Below are positions 33,784 to 44,100 of a stretch of 64,000 nucleotides of DNA, in pieces; within the stretch, counting starts at the first letter, position 1; each line of letters starts with the position of its first letter. A program made the translations under genes and the position numbers. The notes beneath the pieces were generated by a model. The model made no database searches. It was not told the origin of the DNA and saw nothing but the letters and a program-made list of their open reading frames with translations. Source of the stretch: Thermohalobaculum sp963721105. GTDB taxonomy: Bacteria > Pseudomonadota > Alphaproteobacteria > Rhodobacterales > Rhodobacteraceae. Location: NCBI GenBank assembly GCA_963721105.1, contig CAVRHY010000004.1, forward strand, positions 434,001-498,000, written 5' to 3'.

Positions 33784-35154
33784 ATGGACCGAGCACGCCA
33801 GAACAGCCGCGCCGCCGCAGTCGTCATCCTTGCCGCGGGCCAGGGCACGCGGATGCGGTCGGACACCCCGAAGGTACTGCACAGGATCGGCAACGCGCCG
33901 ATGCTGCAACACGCCATGCTGGCCGCGCGGGGCCTGGGCGCGCGCGCCACCGTCGTCGTCGTCGGGCACGGCGCCGAGGCGGTCGGCGCGGCGGCACGAG
34001 CGTTCGACGCGCAGGCCGCCGTCGCGGTCCAGGATCGCCAGCTTGGCACCGGGCATGCCGTGCTGGCGGCGCGGCAGGCGCTGGAGGGCTTCGCGGGCGA
34101 TCTCTTCGTCATGTTCGGCGACACGCCGTTCCTGCGACCCGAGACGCTTCAACGCATGCAGGCGGCGCGCGAGGACGCCGACATCATCGCGCTGGGTTTC
34201 GAGGCGGCCGAGCCCGGCCGCTACGGCCGGCTGGTGACCGGGCCGGACGGCACGCTGAGGGCGATCGTCGAGGCCAAGGACGCGACGCCCGATCAGCTGG
34301 TGCTGCGCACCTGCAATTCCGGGCTCATGGCCGGTGACTGCGCGACCCTTCTGCGCCTGCTGGATCGCGTCGGCAACGACAATGCACAAGGCGAGTACTA
34401 TCTGACGGACGTCATCGCGCTGGCGCGGGACGAGGGGCTGTCGGCGCGCGTCGTGCTGTGCGACGAGGCCGAGACGCTGGGGATCAACGACCGCCTGCAA
34501 CTGGCGGCGGCCGAGAAGGTCTTCCAGGCACGCGCCCGGCGCGAGGCGATGCTGGGCGGCGCGACGCTGGTGGCGCCGGAGACCGTGTTCTTCAGCCTCG
34601 ATACCCGACTGGGCCGTGACGTGGTGGTGCATCCGAACGTGGTTTTCGGCCCCGGCGTGACGGTCGCCGACGGCGCCGAGATCCGGCCCTTCTGCCACAT
34701 CGAGGGGGCCGAGATCGGCCGTCGCGCCCTGGTCGGGCCTTTCGCCCGGCTGCGTCCCGGTGCGCGGCTGGAATCCGATACGCATGTCGGCAACTTCGTC
34801 GAGATCAAGAACGCGACCATGGGCCAGGGCGCCAAGGTCAACCACCTCAGCTATATCGGCGACGCCTCGCTGGGGGCGAGGGTGAACATCGGCGCCGGCA
34901 CGATCACCTGTAATTACGATGGCTTCTCGAAGCATCGGACCGAGATCGGTGAAGGCGCCTTCATCGGCGTCAACACGGCACTGGTCGCGCCGGTCAGCGT
35001 CGGCGCCCGCGCTTATGTCGGCACGGGCACGGTGGTCACCCGCGACGTGCCGCCCGATGCGCTGGCGATCGCCCGGGTGCCACAGGAAAATCGCGAGGAT
35101 GTCGCCACGCGACTGCGGGAGAAATTCATGACACGCAAGAAGAAGGCCGGCTAA
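33784..35154 (+). CDS. glmU: Bifunctional UDP-GlcNAc pyrophosphorylase / GlcN-1-P acetyltransferase
   Basis: The protein has 456 aa, full length. The N-terminal uridyltransferase has VVILAAGQGTRMRSDTPKVL (about 13-32), FGDTPFLRP and GEYYLTDVIALA. The C-terminal left-handed beta-helix with hexapeptide repeats runs from about 255 to 440, including RRALVGPFARLRPGA, AKVNHLSYIGDASLG and GAGTITCNYDG. GlmU makes UDP-GlcNAc for peptidoglycan, lipid A and surface polysaccharides. glmS follows after only 4 bases, so the two form an operon supplying the polysaccharide pathways. Confidence 0.95.
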   Translation: MDRARQNSRAAAVVILAAGQGTRMRSDTPKVLHRIGNAPMLQHAMLAARGLGARATVVVVGHGAEAVGAAARAFDAQAAVAVQDRQLGTGHAVLAARQALEGFAGDLFVMFGDTPFLRPETLQRMQAAREDADIIALGFEAAEPGRYGRLVTGPDGTLRAIVEAKDATPDQLVLRTCNSGLMAGDCATLLRLLDRVGNDNAQGEYYLTDVIALARDEGLSARVVLCDEAETLGINDRLQLAAAEKVFQARARREAMLGGATLVAPETVFFSLDTRLGRDVVVHPNVVFGPGVTVADGAEIRPFCHIEGAEIGRRALVGPFARLRPGARLESDTHVGNFVEIKNATMGQGAKVNHLSYIGDASLGARVNIGAGTITCNYDGFSKHRTEIGEGAFIGVNTALVAPVSVGARAYVGTGTVVTRDVPPDALAIARVPQENREDVATRLREKFMTRKKKAG

Positions 35155-35158
35155 ATTC

Positions 35159-36983
35159 ATGTGTGGTATTATCGGAATTCTCGGCCAGGTCGACGCCGCG
35201 CCTCGCATCCTGGATGCGCTGAAGCGGCTCGAATACCGAGGCTATGACAGCGCGGGCCTGACGACGCTGGTGAATGGCAGGCCCGAACGCCGGCGCGCAG
35301 TCGGCAAGTTGGGGGAGCTCGTCAAGATGGTCGCGGCCGAGCCGACGCCCGGCAGCACCGGCATCGGCCACACGCGCTGGGCGACGCACGGCGCGCCGAC
35401 GGTCGAGAACGCGCACCCTCACGCCTCCGGGCCTGTCCACGTCGTGCACAACGGCATCATCGAGAATTTTCGCGAGCTTCGGCGCGAACTGGCCGAGGCG
35501 GGCGTCCAATGCCAGACGGAGACCGATACGGAGGTCATTGCCTGCATGGTCGCGCAGCGCATGGGGCAGGGAGAAAGCCCCTTCGACGCGGTGCAGGCGA
35601 CGCTGTCCCGGCTCGAGGGCGCCTTCGCGCTGGTCTTCCTGTTCGACGGCGAGCCGGACCTCCTGATCGCCGCGCGGCACGGCTCGCCGCTGGCGATCGG
35701 CTGGGGCGAGGACGAGATGTTCGTCGGCTCGGACGCGCTGGCGCTGAGCCCGATGACCGGCCGCGTCACCTACCTTGAGGAAGGCGATCGCGCCGTGCTG
35801 CACCGGGCCGGCGCGCAGGTGTACGACCGCGACGGGCATCCCGTCGAGCGGGCGATGCGCGAGGTCTCGGTCGAGTCGGGCCTGGCCGACCGCGGCGAGT
35901 ATCGCCACTTCATGGCCAAGGAGATCCACGAGCAGCCGACCGTCCTCGGCTATGTGCTGTCGCGCTATGTCGCGGCCGGTGGCGCGCGGATCGCCTCGCC
36001 GGCCGAGGCGATCGACTGGACGGCGCTGTCGCGGCTGATCGTCGTCGCCTGCGGCACGGCAGCCTATGCCGGGACAGGTCGCGAAGTACTGGTTCGAGGA
36101 ACTCGCCGGCCTGCCGGTCGAGGCCGATATCGCGTCCGAGTTCCGATACCGCGAGCCTCCGATCGACGGGCGCGAGGTGGCGCTCTTCATCAGCCAGTCG
36201 GGCGAGACGGCGGATACGCTGGCGGCGCTGAGGCACGTTTCTGGGCGGGTGACCGAGACGCTGGGCGTCATCAATGTCGAGGAGAGCTCGATCGCGCGCG
36301 AGGTCGGGATCGTGCTTCCGACGCTGGCCGGACGCGAGATCGGGGTTGCCTCGACCAAGGCGTTCACCTGCCAGCTGATGACGCTGGCCTGCACGGCGAT
36401 CGTGGCGGCGCGCCAGCGCGGGCGGCTGGACGCCGAGGCCGAGGCGGCGCTGATCCGCAGCCTGGCCGAGATGCCGCGGCTTGTTGCGACCGCGCTCGAG
36501 CAGGAGGGCTGGATCGACCGGATCAGCCAGGAGATCTCGTTCGCCCGAAACGTGCTGTACCTGGGGCGCGGGACAATGTACCCGATCGCCATGGAAGGCG
36601 CCTTGAAGCTGAAAGAAATCAGCTATATACACGCGGAAGGTTATGCATCAGGCGAGCTGAAACACGGCCCCATCGCGCTGATCGACGAACAGGTCCCCGT
36701 GGTGGTGATGGCGCCCCGCGACCGGCTGTTCGACAAGACCGTGTCGAACATGCAGGAGGTGATGGCGCGCGGTGGCAAGGTCGTGCTGATTACCGATCGC
36801 GAGGGTGCCGCGGCGGCTGGCGACGGCGCTTGGCGGACCATCGTGATGCCCGATGCCGATCAGTTCGCGGAGCCGATCCTGTATGCCGTCGCCGCCCAGA
36901 TGCTGGCCTACTTCACGGCGTTGGCGCGCGGCACCGATGTCGACCAGCCGAGGAACCTGGCGAAGTCGGTCACGGTGGAGTAG
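35159..36983 (+). pseudogene. glmS: Glutamine-fructose-6-phosphate aminotransferase, with an apparent 1-base frameshift
   Basis: The N-terminal glutaminase starts MCGIIGILGQ (Cys2 nucleophile) with LEYRGYDSAG, GHTRWATHG and VHNGIIENF. The frame then reads VVACGTAAYAG and breaks near 36068-36075. The isomerase half resumes one base on as GQVAKYWFEELAGLPVEADI, with LFISQSGETADTL, GVASTKAFTCQL and the C-terminal NLAKSVTVE. Removing one base near A36074 restores a normal ~607-aa GlmS. GlmS is usually essential unless amino sugars are supplied or another copy exists, so a sequencing or assembly error is quite likely. It forms an operon with glmU. Confidence 0.9.
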
Positions 36984-37000
36984 GCGGCGGAGTAGGCGGC
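36977..37000 (+). repeat. 12-bp tandem duplication across the glmS stop codon
   Basis: GGAGTAGGCGGC occurs twice back to back (36977-36988 and 36989-37000). The first copy contains the glmS TAG stop, and the second repeats the stop in frame four codons later. It looks like a recent slippage duplication without coding effect. Confidence 0.75.
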
Positions 37001-37238
37001 GCGCGGGCGTGCCTGCGGCCCCGCGAAGCCGCATGGCGTGCGACTGCCGCGCGTTCAGCAACCGTCTGCCAGGCGCTCCCTGCGCGGAAACCGGAGCCGG
37101 TAGGTCGAACGGGCTTTCCGTCGGTCGCTCCGTCGCCTTCAGATGATCAAATTCTCGTCCCCTTCGCGTGCACGTCTCGCAACTGCGAGTCGCTTGCGGT
37201 ATGCTGTTGGAAAAACAACGCGAACGAGGGCATGTGAA

Positions 37239-37763
37239 ATGAAGAGGTATCTGGCGGTGCTTGCCGTTGCGGCCGTTGCTGGTTGCGCGGAAGAGAAGCC
37301 GAAGGAAGTCGCGGTCGTCAGCGTGGCCGACCGGCTGAGCCCGGAATGCTACACGGTCGACCTGTTCGATCCCTTCACGATCGCGCGGCCGGCGCCCGAG
37401 GTGCCGCCGGAGACGAGCGCCTTCCTGGGCGTCTGGAAGCAGGGCGCGTGGAACGGGCAATGGTGCCACGACCTCTACGTCACGCAGGTCAGCGCGGACG
37501 GTAATGTCGAGGTGCTGGACGCCTACGGGCCGTACACCGCCGCCGGGATCGAGGCGACCGTCTTCAAGCGCACGGGGCGGATCAAGGACGGCGTGCTGAC
37601 GTTCCACAGCCAGGGCGGCAAGGTCGAGTACCGGGTGGACGGCAAATATCTGGTCGGCAAGCGCAAGGGGACCCTCGGCAACATGGAAATCACCATGAGC
37701 CGTCAAAACGACGTTGCCATTGGCAAGCCGGTGAAACTGGCAAAGCACGTCGTCAAATCCTGA
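37239..37763 (+). CDS. Small lipoprotein of unknown function
   Basis: The product has 174 aa. The start at 37239 yields MKRYLAVLAVAAVAGCAEEK, a signal peptide with lipobox VAGC, so the mature protein should be anchored by Cys15. The body contains FLGVWKQGAWNGQWCHDLYV and VFKRTGRIKDGVLTFHSQGG, a beta-rich pattern of 'WxGxW' type seen in small lipocalin-like or DUF proteins, though I cannot assign a family. The 36984-37238 gap upstream carries no gene that I can support. Confidence 0.72.
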   Translation: MKRYLAVLAVAAVAGCAEEKPKEVAVVSVADRLSPECYTVDLFDPFTIARPAPEVPPETSAFLGVWKQGAWNGQWCHDLYVTQVSADGNVEVLDAYGPYTAAGIEATVFKRTGRIKDGVLTFHSQGGKVEYRVDGKYLVGKRKGTLGNMEITMSRQNDVAIGKPVKLAKHVVKS

Positions 37764-37910
37764 CGGATGCGATGCTGACGGGAGCGTCGCTGGCCGTTCC
37801 AGCGGGGTCCCGTCCTGCCCGCGAGAACCCGCGTGGCCGCTATGGGCGTTACGCGCTTTGCCGCCCGGAGAGATCGGGAATGGTCACTGGCGACATGCGG
37901 TGCTCCGCCA

Positions 37911-38876
37911 ATGTCCGACCGAAACCGCATGCGGTTGCAGTCTCCTGATGCTTGCACCCTCCTGATGCTGGCGGCGGCCCTCATTCTGGATGCGCTGGTC
38001 GGCGAGCCGGAGGCGCTGTGGCGGCGCGTCCCGCACCCGGTCGTGGCGATGGGGCGGCTCGTGAGCTGGCTGGATCGGCGGTTCAATCACGGGCCGGACC
38101 GGCGGCGGCGCGGCGTGTTCGCCCTGCTGGCGCTGCTGGCGGCCTGGCTGCCGGTGCCGCTCCTGATTGCGGCGCTGCCCTTCGGCTGGGTGCTGGCGAT
38201 CCTGGGCGCGGCGATCCTGCTGGCGCAGCGCTCGCTGGCCGAGCATGTCGGCGCCGTCGCGGAGGCCCTGGAACGCTCGCTGGATGACGGACGAGAGGCC
38301 GTGTCGCGCATCGTCGGGCGCGACCCGCAGGCGCTGGACAGCGCCGGGATCGGCAGGGCGGCGATCGAGTTGGCGGCCGAGAATTTCTCGGACGGCGTCG
38401 TCGCGCCGGCCTTCTGGTTTCTGGTAGCCGGCCTGCCGGGCATCGTGCTCTACAAGGCGGTGAATACCGCAGACTCGATGATCGGGCACCGGAGCGACCG
38501 CTACCTGGCGTTCGGCTGGGCGGCGGCGAGGCTTGACGATGTGCTGAACTGGATCCCGGCGCGGCTGTCCGGCGTGCTGATCTGCCTGGCGGGTCTCAGC
38601 CCCGGGGCGCTCCGCGTCATGTGGCGCGACGCCCGGCTGCACCGCTCGCCAAATGCCGGCTGGCCCGAGGCGGCGACCGCGGCCGTTCTGGGCGTCGCGC
38701 TGGCGGGTCCGCGCATCTATGGCGGCGTCATCACGGACGATCCGTACATCAATCCGCAGGGCCGGCGCGACCCGGGGCCGGCGGATATCGGCCGGGCCGT
38801 CGCGCTGATCTGGCGCGCCTGGGCGGTGCTGCTGGCGATCGCCGTTCTGGCGGCCGCGCTGCGCATCCTCTCTTGA
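37911..38876 (+). CDS. cbiB: Adenosylcobinamide-phosphate synthase
   Basis: The protein is about 321 aa from ATG 37911; upstream in-frame starts are possible. CbiB/CobD hallmarks are LILDALVGEPEALWRRVPHP, RSLAEHVGAV, ARAAIELAAENFSDGVVAP-like sequence (here GRAAIELAAENFSDGV), PGIVLYKAVNTADSMIGHRS and FGWAAARLDDVLNWIPARLS. Four to five membrane helices are present. The enzyme attaches aminopropanol phosphate to adenosylcobyrate late in B12 synthesis. No other cobalamin gene is in the window, so it is separated from the rest of the pathway. No convincing B12 riboswitch precedes it. Confidence 0.9.
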   Translation: MSDRNRMRLQSPDACTLLMLAAALILDALVGEPEALWRRVPHPVVAMGRLVSWLDRRFNHGPDRRRRGVFALLALLAAWLPVPLLIAALPFGWVLAILGAAILLAQRSLAEHVGAVAEALERSLDDGREAVSRIVGRDPQALDSAGIGRAAIELAAENFSDGVVAPAFWFLVAGLPGIVLYKAVNTADSMIGHRSDRYLAFGWAAARLDDVLNWIPARLSGVLICLAGLSPGALRVMWRDARLHRSPNAGWPEAATAAVLGVALAGPRIYGGVITDDPYINPQGRRDPGPADIGRAVALIWRAWAVLLAIAVLAAALRILS

Positions 38877-38939
38877 CCGCCTGCCGCCCGGACGCGACGG
38901 TCCGGCGGCACTTCCCGGCCCGAGTGTTCCGGAGACGCA

Positions 38940-39773
38940 ATGACTGACACCGCCCGACTTTCGGACGCCGACCTGACCGGCCTGGCCCGGCTGGCCGGCG
39001 AGCTGGCCGACGCCGCCGGCGCGGCTGCGCTGCCCTTCTTCCGCGCGCGGGCGCTGGTCGCCGACGACAAGGGCGCAGCCGGCGGGAGGCGCTTCGACCC
39101 CGTCACCGAGGCCGACCGCGCCGCCGAGCGTGCGATCCGCGCGCTGCTCGCCGAACGCCGCCCGGATGACGGCGTCTATGGAGAGGAGGAGGATCGCACG
39201 CACGGCACCTCGGGCCTGACCTGGGTGGTCGACCCGATCGACGGAACGCGGTCCTTCATCTCGGGCCTGCCGCTCTGGGGCATCCTGATCGGACTCGACG
39301 ACGGCAGCCGAGGGCGGATCGGGGTGATCGACCAGCCCTACACGCGCGAGCGCTTCACGGGCGTGCTGCGCGAGGGCGGGGCCGAGGCGTGGCTGACCGG
39401 CCCGGCCGGCCGGGTGGCGCTGCGCACGCGTCCCTGCGCCGGGCTGGCCGATGCGACGGTGTTCACCACCGATCCGTTCCTGTTCAGCGACATCGAGCTC
39501 GAGGCCTTCCAGGCGGTTCGCGCCCGGGCGCGGCTGACGCGCTATGGCACCGACTGCTATGCCTACGCGCTGTTGGCGCTGGGGCTGATCGACCTGGTGA
39601 TCGAGTCGGGGCTGGCCGCCTACGACGTCGCCGCGCTGGTCCCGGTCGTCACGGCGGCGGGCGGACTGATGACGGACTGGCAGGGCGGCGATTGCCGATG
39701 GGGCGGCCGGGTGGTCGCCGCCGGCTCGCCCGAGGCCCACGAGGCGGCGCTGGAGATCCTGGCGCTCGCCTGA
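38940..39773 (+). CDS. hisN: Inositol-monophosphatase-family phosphatase, histidinol-phosphatase (HisN) type
   Basis: The product has 277 aa. Li+-sensitive phosphatase motifs are DPVTEADRAAER, YGEEEDRTHG, WVVDPIDGTRSFISGLPLWG (metal-binding DPIDGT) and the C-terminal AAYDVAALVPVVTAAGG. The segment TRSFISGLPLWGILIGL and DQPYTRERFTGV match the HisN subgroup that dephosphorylates histidinol phosphate rather than SuhB. It follows cbiB by 63 bases. The tail region 39774-40068 to the next gene contains nothing recognised. Confidence 0.8.
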   Translation: MTDTARLSDADLTGLARLAGELADAAGAAALPFFRARALVADDKGAAGGRRFDPVTEADRAAERAIRALLAERRPDDGVYGEEEDRTHGTSGLTWVVDPIDGTRSFISGLPLWGILIGLDDGSRGRIGVIDQPYTRERFTGVLREGGAEAWLTGPAGRVALRTRPCAGLADATVFTTDPFLFSDIELEAFQAVRARARLTRYGTDCYAYALLALGLIDLVIESGLAAYDVAALVPVVTAAGGLMTDWQGGDCRWGGRVVAAGSPEAHEAALEILALA

Positions 39774-40068
39774 GCCGCGTCGCGCCGCAAGGCCGTGACT
39801 CCCGCCGGTCGTCACGCCGGCCCGGTCCGGTCAGACCGAGGCCGCCAGCCTCTTCCGGCGCGGCGTTTCCATGAAGATTCAGGTTGATGGCGCGAAAAAA
39901 CGAATCGAAATCAATAACTTGCGTATGGTCTCGCGCGTCAGGCCGTGGCCGCACCGTCGTGGCGCGGGCGCCTCGCCCCTGGCTGGGCCCTGCGGGGAAC
40001 CGCAGCAGGATGGGCGAGGCATTCAGCTCTGAAGAACCCGTCGGCCGGAAAGGCCGCGAGCCGGTCCG

Positions 40069-40374
40069 CTACAGGACCTGCGCCAGCCGCATGGCGACGC
40101 CCATGTCGCCGTCGATCTTGATCTTGCCGGTCATGAATGCGGCGGTCGGGTCGAGGTTGCCCTCGAACATTTCCCGGAGGGTGTCCATCGAGGCGGTGAT
40201 GGTGCACTCCGACCCGCCCTCGTCGGTCGTCACGGTCTCGTCCTCGACGCGGATGAATCCATCATCCTCCATGTCGAAGCGGACCGAGCCCTGAAACCCG
40301 CTACCGTCCATCTTGCCGCGCAGCGCCTCCGCCGCCGTGTTCAGCCTGTCGCCCATCGTCTTCTCCGGTGCCAT
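40069..40374 (-). CDS. SCP2 sterol-binding-domain protein
   Basis: The protein has 101 aa, starting MAPEKTMGDRLNTAAEAL. It carries the SCP2 fold pattern: GSVRFDMEDDGFIRVEDETV, CTITASMDTLREMFEGNLDP and TAAFMTGKIKIDGDMGVAMR, the last being the most diagnostic. SCP2 proteins have a hydrophobic tunnel for acyl-CoA or lipids; small stand-alone versions in alphaproteobacteria have no fixed role. The gene is divergent from the TPR gene, with 45 bases between starts. Confidence 0.88.
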   Translation of the reverse strand: MAPEKTMGDRLNTAAEALRGKMDGSGFQGSVRFDMEDDGFIRVEDETVTTDEGGSECTITASMDTLREMFEGNLDPTAAFMTGKIKIDGDMGVAMRLAQVL

Positions 40375-40419
40375 CACGTACTCCTTTGCAGAGCTACCCC
40401 GGACGACTATCTTCGGGCA

Positions 40420-41064
40420 ATGCACCTGTCCGTCCCGCCCGCCGCTTTCGTTCTTGCCGCGCTGCTCGCGGCCGGCGCCGCCGTCATCGCCGCCCCCGCC
40501 CTGGCCGAAGAGGCGCCGCCGGCGGTCCCTGCGGCGCCGCCGGGGGCCGGCGACGTGGCGGGCAGCGACGTGGCCGCCGCGGCGCGGCACGCGCATCTGG
40601 ACGCGCTGTTCGCCGAGCTGGCCGATCCCGCCAACACGAACTGGGAAAGCACCCAGGCGCAGATTTATGCCGCCTGGAGCGAGAGTGGCTCGGCCTCGAT
40701 GGACCTGCTGGCGTTGCGCGCCGACCGGGCGATGGAGGCGCAGGACATGAACACCGCCCTGAGCTTCCTGAACGACCTCGTGCGGCTGGAGCCGGACTAC
40801 GCCGAAGGCTGGAACAAGCGGGCTACCGTCCATTTCCTGCGCGAGGAATACGGCAAGGCGCTGCAGGACATCGCGCGCACCCTGACGCTGGAGCCGAGGC
40901 ATTTCGGTGCCTATGCGGGGCTCGGTATCATCCTCGACAGGCTGGGCGACAAGAAGGACGCGCTCAAGGCCTATCGCCGCGCTGCCGCCATTCACCCGCA
41001 CCTGCCGGGCGCCGCCGAGGGCATTCGCAAGCTGACCCGCGAGGTTGAGGGCGAGCGTACCTGA
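40420..41064 (+). CDS. Exported tetratricopeptide-repeat protein
   Basis: The product has 214 aa. The signal peptide MHLSVPPAAFVLAALLAAGA ends near ALAEE. An Ala/Pro-rich linker is followed by about three TPR units: AMEAQDMNTALSFLNDLVRL, YAEGWNKRATVHFLREEYGK with ALQDIARTLTLEP, and GIILDRLGDKKDALKAYRRA. It is probably a periplasmic scaffold. This short alphaproteobacterial TPR protein directly upstream of the helicase is in a 38-base-spaced same-strand arrangement. Partner unknown. Confidence 0.8.
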   Translation: MHLSVPPAAFVLAALLAAGAAVIAAPALAEEAPPAVPAAPPGAGDVAGSDVAAAARHAHLDALFAELADPANTNWESTQAQIYAAWSESGSASMDLLALRADRAMEAQDMNTALSFLNDLVRLEPDYAEGWNKRATVHFLREEYGKALQDIARTLTLEPRHFGAYAGLGIILDRLGDKKDALKAYRRAAAIHPHLPGAAEGIRKLTREVEGERT

Positions 41065-41101
41065 CGCTCGCCCGCCCGGCATTGGAGTTTTCCGCGTAGT
41101 G

Positions 41102-44100
41102 ATGTTCGACCCGCCCGCCGGCACGGTCACGGCCGTCCTGGGCCCAACCAACACCGGCAAGACGCATTACGCCGTCGAGCGGATGCTGTCGCGCGAGAGC
41201 GGCATCATCGGCCTGCCGCTGCGCCTGCTGGCGCGCGAGGTCTATGACCGGATCGTCGCGCTGCGCGGGCCGCAGGCAGTCTCGCTGATCACCGGCGAGG
41301 AGAAGATCGCCCCGCCGCGCGCCCGCTACCACGTCTGCACGGTCGAGGCGATGCCGCTGGGCGCCGCCCGCCGACTTCGTCGCCATCGACGAGATCCAGC
41401 TCTGCACCGACCCGGATCGCGGGCATGTCTTCACCGACCGGCTGCTGCACGCGCGCGGGCGCTACGAGACGCTGTTCCTTGGCTCGGACACCATGCGCGG
41501 CCGGATCGCCTCCCTGGTTCCGGGGGTGCATTATCAGGGGCGGACGCGGTTCTCCGATCTCGCCTGGTCCGGCTCGAAGAAGCTGTCCCGGCTGAAGCCG
41601 CGGACCGCCATCGTCGCCTTCTCGATCGACCAGGTCTACGCGATTGCGGAGCTGATCCGCCGCCAGCGCGGCGGGGCGGCGGTGGTGATGGGCGCGCTGA
41701 GCCCGCGGACGCGGAACGCCCAGGTTGCCCTCTATCAGGAGGGCGACGTCGACTACATGGTCGCCACCGACGCGATCGGCATGGGGCTGAACATGGACGT
41801 CGACCATGTCGCCTTCGCCGGCACCGCCAAGTTCGACGGCTGGCGCCACCGCGCGCTGGAGCCGAACGAGCTGGCGCAGATCGCCGGGCGGGCCGGGCGG
41901 TACACCAGGGATGGCACCTTCGGGGTGACGGCCGACGCGCCGCAGCTGCTGCCCGAGGTGATCGAGGCAATCGAGGAGCACCGCTTTCAGCCGGTCGGCA
42001 AGCTGATGTGGCGCAACACCGACCTGCGGTTCCATTCGGTCGAGGCGCTGCTCGCCTCGCTCGACGCATCCCCGGGCGACCCCGATCTGGTGCGCGCCCG
42101 CGAGGCCGAGGACCAGGCCGTGCTGCGCGCGCTGTGGGAGGAGCCGGGCATCCGCGAGGTGGCGACGCGCGGCGACCGGGTGCGGCTGCTATGGGACACG
42201 TGCCAGATCCCGGATTTCCGCAAGGTCTCGCCGGGCGAGCACGCGACGCTGGTCGGCCGGATTTACCGCTTCCTGCTGACCGACGCGCATTGTATACCTT
42301 CCGACTGGCTGGCCGGGCAGATTGCCCGGCTCGACCGCGTGCACGGTGACATCGATGCATTGTCCAAGCGCTTGGCGTTCATCCGCACCTGGACCTATGT
42401 CGCCAACCGGCCCGGGTGGGTCGAGGACGCGGAACTTTGGCGCAGTGAGACGCGCGCCGTCGAGGACCGCCTATCCGACGCATTGCACGAGCGACTGACG
42501 CAACAATTCGTCGACCGGCGCACTTCCGTGCTGATGCGCCGACTGAAGCAGAAGGAGCGCCTTGTGGCCGAGGTGAACGACAAGGGCGAAGTGACCGCCG
42601 AGGGGCACTTCCTGGGCCGGCTGACCGGGTTCCGCTTCGCGATAGACGAGACCGCCAGCGGCGACGAGCTGAAAACGCTGCGTTCGGCCAGCCTGTCGGC
42701 GGTCGGCGACGAGCTGTCGCGGCGGGCGGACAAGCTGTACCTGTCGCCCGACGGCGAGATCGACCTGACCGACCAGGGCGGCTTCATGTGGGGCACGGAC
42801 GCGGTCGGGCGCGTGAGCAAGGGCGACGATGCGCTGGCGCCGAAGATCACCGTGTTCGTCGACGACATGGCGGGGCCGGAAGTCGCCGAGAAGGTCGAGC
42901 GGCGGCTTCGGCACTGGCTGGGCCGGCGCGTCAACGCGCAGTTCGAGCCGATGCTGGCGATGCGCGACGACGAGGCCATCACCGGGCTGGTTCGCGGCGT
43001 CGCGTTCCGGCTGGCCGAGAACTTCGGCATCATGCCGCGGCGCGAGATCGCCGACGATTTGAAGGCGCTGGAGCAGGGCGACCGGGCATTGCTGCGGAAG
43101 CACGGTGTGCGGTTCGGGCAGCACTTCGTCTTCATGCCGGCGCTCCTGAAACCCGCGCCGACGCGGCTGCGGCTCCTGCTGTGGAGCCTGGCGCAGGACC
43201 TTGACGACTTCCCGGAGGCGCCGCCGCCCGGGCACGTGACCGTGCCGGTCGCCGAGGGCGCCCCCGAGGGCTATTATCACATGGCGGGTTATCGCCCGGC
43301 GGGCGCCCGGGCGCTGCGCATCGACATGATGGAGCGGCTGGCCGACCTGATCCGCCCGCTCGACGCTCGCGCCGGCTTCGAGGCCACGCAGGACATGCTG
43401 TCGATCACCGGGCTCGGCCACGAGCAGTTCGCCGAGTTGATGGCGGGGCTGGGCTACGAGGTCGAGAAGGGCGAGCGGCCGCGTCAGGCGCGGGCAGCGC
43501 GCGGCGACGCCCAGGGCGGCGCAGGGAGCCGTGTCGACGGGTGGGCAGGCCAGTGCGCAGACGGAGCCGGCCGGCGCGACGCCGGAGGCATCCGCCGCGC
43601 TGACCGAAGGCGCCGCGATGACGGACAAGGCGCCGGCCGAGCCCGGGGCCGAGCGCGACGCGCAGCCAGGCGAAGTGCCCGCCGCCGATGCCGGAGCGGG
43701 GGAGGCTGCCGGGGCAAGCCAGGCCGCTCGATCCGCGGCGCATGATGCCGCGCAGGAAGGTATAACGGCGCTGCCCGAGGCGGATGCGCTGGCCGCCGAG
43801 GAGGCGGCGCGCGTGGAGAGCGCCGCGGCGGTGCGCTCGCCCGACGGGCCGGACAACGCCTCGGTTCCCGGGTTGCCGGAGGATGCAGAGGACGACCCGG
43901 AGACCGCGGGCACTATCGTCGCGCCCGACGCCGTCCTGCCCGGGACCGAAGCGACCGACCTCTCGTGGGCGTCAGGGGGCGCTGGCCCGGCGGGGGCCGG
44001 CACGGCCGGCAACCGTCCCGGCGACGGCGAGCCCGAGACTGCACAACCCGCCGGCGCCGAGGCCGGCATGCCGCCGCCGGACCCGGTGCTCGAACCCGAC

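Noticed and set aside
37764..37910. Possible cobalamin riboswitch before cbiB
   Set aside because: The region has a GGGAATGGTCACTGG-like stretch but lacks the ordered B12-box core, so I do not call it.
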